A stretch of DNA of 5,940 nt. It comes from an uncultured Selenomonadaceae bacterium. GTDB taxonomy: Bacteria; Bacillota; Negativicutes; Selenomonadales; Selenomonadaceae. Where the stretch lies: NCBI GenBank assembly GCA_902782705.1, contig CACZOL010000201.1, positions 1 through 5,940 on the forward strand, in the 5' to 3' direction. The notes under the pieces are model-generated. The model was not told where the DNA came from. It did not search any database and was given only the letters and a program-made list of their open reading frames with translations. This document shows, in pieces, positions 5,044 to 5,940 of the stretch. The position numbers and the translations under genes are program-made. Positions within the stretch are counted from its first letter, which is position 1, and each line of letters starts with the position of its first letter.

Positions 5044-5940
5044 CTATTTGAAAATGTATCCGCTGACGAAGAGCCAGAGAATGATCAGCGGGAGAATCCA
5101 CGTCATATAGAAGCGGACGCCTTTCGGCAACTTGAGACCGTCGCCTGTATTGACTTCGGCGAAGAATTTTTCCCAGCCCCAGCCGTAGCGGCTCGTGCAA
5201 AACAGCAGGTAAATCATGCTGCCGATAGGCAGGATGTTGTTGCTTAAAATGAAATCCTCGAGGTCGAGTACGCAGGTGCCCGGACCGAGGGGCGTGAAGG
5301 AAGACCAGACGTTGAAGCCGAGAGCACAGGGCAGCGACAGCAATACGACGACGGGGATTCCCCATCGCACGACTTTGGTGCGGCTCGCGCCGGAAGCATC
5401 CATCACGCAGCTCGTCAGGTTTTCAAAGACGGCGATGACGGTGGAGTAAGATGCGAAGGTCATGAACAGGAAGAACATTCCACCCCAGAAGCGGCCGAAA
5501 GGCATGTGATTGAAAACGTTCGGCAGCGCGACGAAAATCAGATTCGGCCCTGCGGTTGGGCTGACGCCGTAGCTGAAGCAGGCGGGAAAGATGATGAGAC
5601 CCGACATCAGCGCGACGACGGTATCGAGGATCGTGATCCAGACAGCCTCCCCCAGGAGGCTTTTTTCTTTGCCGATATAGCTGCCGAAAATGGCCAATGC
5701 GCCGACGCCGAGGCTCAGTGTGAAAAAAGCCTGTCCCATCGCGGCGTTGATGACGGGAATCGGGCCGTCCTGCATAAACCGCTCAAAATTCGGCATCAGA
5801 TAATAGGCCAGACCTTCACTGCCGCCGGGGAGCAGGAGCGAATTCGCGGTCAGAAGGATCATCAGCACGAAAAGAGCGCTCATGATCCATTTTCCCGCCT
5901 GTTCGACGCCTTTCTTGAGGCCGAGATAACAGACGCCGCC
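5044..5940 (-). CDS. Neurotransmitter:sodium symporter (NSS/SNF) family transporter, C-terminal part
   Basis: The reading frame is open to the window edge, so the 5' part lies beyond 5940; 298 residues are visible. An ATG at 5883 is internal: the 19 codons before it continue the family pattern (GVEQAGKWIM, compare GIEK..K.MP before membrane helix 5 in LeuT-like proteins). About seven membrane helices are visible, equivalent to helices 5-11, and the protein ends right after helix 11, as in the common 11-helix bacterial NSS proteins. FFTLSLG (72-78) in helix 6 carries the unwound region that binds substrate and sodium. The helix 8 sodium-site pair (Thr-Ser in LeuT) appears as Ser-Thr. Family members couple uptake of amino acids or related amines to sodium entry; the substrate cannot be told from this sequence. 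The gene ends 2 bases from the ligase stop, tail to tail. Confidence 0.94.
   Translation of the reverse strand, partial: GGVCYLGLKKGVEQAGKWIMSALFVLMILLTANSLLLPGGSEGLAYYLMPNFERFMQDGPIPVINAAMGQAFFTLSLGVGALAIFGSYIGKEKSLLGEAVWITILDTVVALMSGLIIFPACFSYGVSPTAGPNLIFVALPNVFNHMPFGRFWGGMFFLFMTFASYSTVIAVFENLTSCVMDASGASRTKVVRWGIPVVVLLSLPCALGFNVWSSFTPLGPGTCVLDLEDFILSNNILPIGSMIYLLFCTSRYGWGWEKFFAEVNTGDGLKLPKGVRFYMTWILPLIILWLFVSGYIFK
5644..5670 (+). terminator. Intrinsic-terminator-like hairpin inside the symporter gene, facing the ligase transcript
   Basis: AGCCTCC (5644-5650) and GGAGGCT (5655-5661) form a perfect 7-bp GC-rich stem with a 4-base loop (CCCA). Six Ts (5661-5666), a C and three Ts follow directly. 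This is a textbook Rho-independent terminator for + strand transcripts, but it lies within the - strand coding sequence, where it encodes KEKSLLGEAV. It is about 600 bases past the ligase stop and would be the first good terminator that transcript meets. A chance product of the coding sequence is the alternative. Confidence 0.5.

Noticed and set aside
5216..5449. + strand open frame of 77 codons within the symporter gene
   Set aside because: It has no ribosome binding site and is antisense to conserved symporter membrane helices; treated as a shadow frame.
1..5940. Mobile elements, CRISPR arrays, tRNA or rRNA genes, riboswitches
   Set aside because: I saw no transposase or integrase motifs, no regularly spaced repeats, no cloverleaf and no conserved riboswitch core; the only sizeable gap between genes (2651-2810) is explained by promoter and operator elements.

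Overview
The window is an ordinary-looking piece of bacterial chromosome. It is GC-rich in the genes and AT-rich in the one promoter region. Strong AGGAGG-type ribosome binding sites, a metG-tatD gene pair, and a lone BioY (ECF-type biotin transporter S component) under a BirA-like operator all suggest a Bacillota-type bacterium. A high-GC member of the Negativicutes (Selenomonas-like) is my best guess, but it is inference only: the window has no rRNA or marker that settles taxonomy. No mobile element, CRISPR array, tRNA or rRNA is visible.

Layout. Positions 1-1116 (+) hold the C-terminal part of methionyl-tRNA synthetase (metG), from just before the KMSKS loop to the C-terminal tRNA-binding domain. 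One base later, 1118-2056 (+) encodes a TatD-family metal-dependent hydrolase with an extra ~50-residue charged N-terminus. A strong hairpin at 2056-2098 ends this unit and also serves the convergent bioY gene (2108-2650, -). The 160-bp region 2651-2810 carries the bioY promoter (consensus TTGACA and TATAAT) with a good BirA-type inverted repeat over its -35 box. On the other side, a small 90-residue protein of unknown function (2811-3083, +) is translationally coupled by a 1-base overlap to an NAD+-dependent DNA ligase (3083-5041, +). The ligase has every LigA domain and the catalytic residues, but it is clearly divergent. Two bases after it, tail to tail, lies the 3' part of a neurotransmitter:sodium symporter family gene (5044-5940, -), which runs off the window.

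How the genes relate. metG and tatD are a common housekeeping pair. bioY is a stand-alone regulated unit for biotin uptake. The small gene and the ligase form a second unit. The ligase unit has no room for a terminator before the convergent symporter gene. The best intrinsic terminator for its direction lies about 600 bases inside the symporter gene, so the ligase mRNA may carry a long antisense tail.

The points most worth a second look are the divergent ligase with its unknown small partner, the BirA operator/promoter overlap, the terminator inside the symporter gene, and the TatD N-terminal extension. I see no wholly new multi-gene system.
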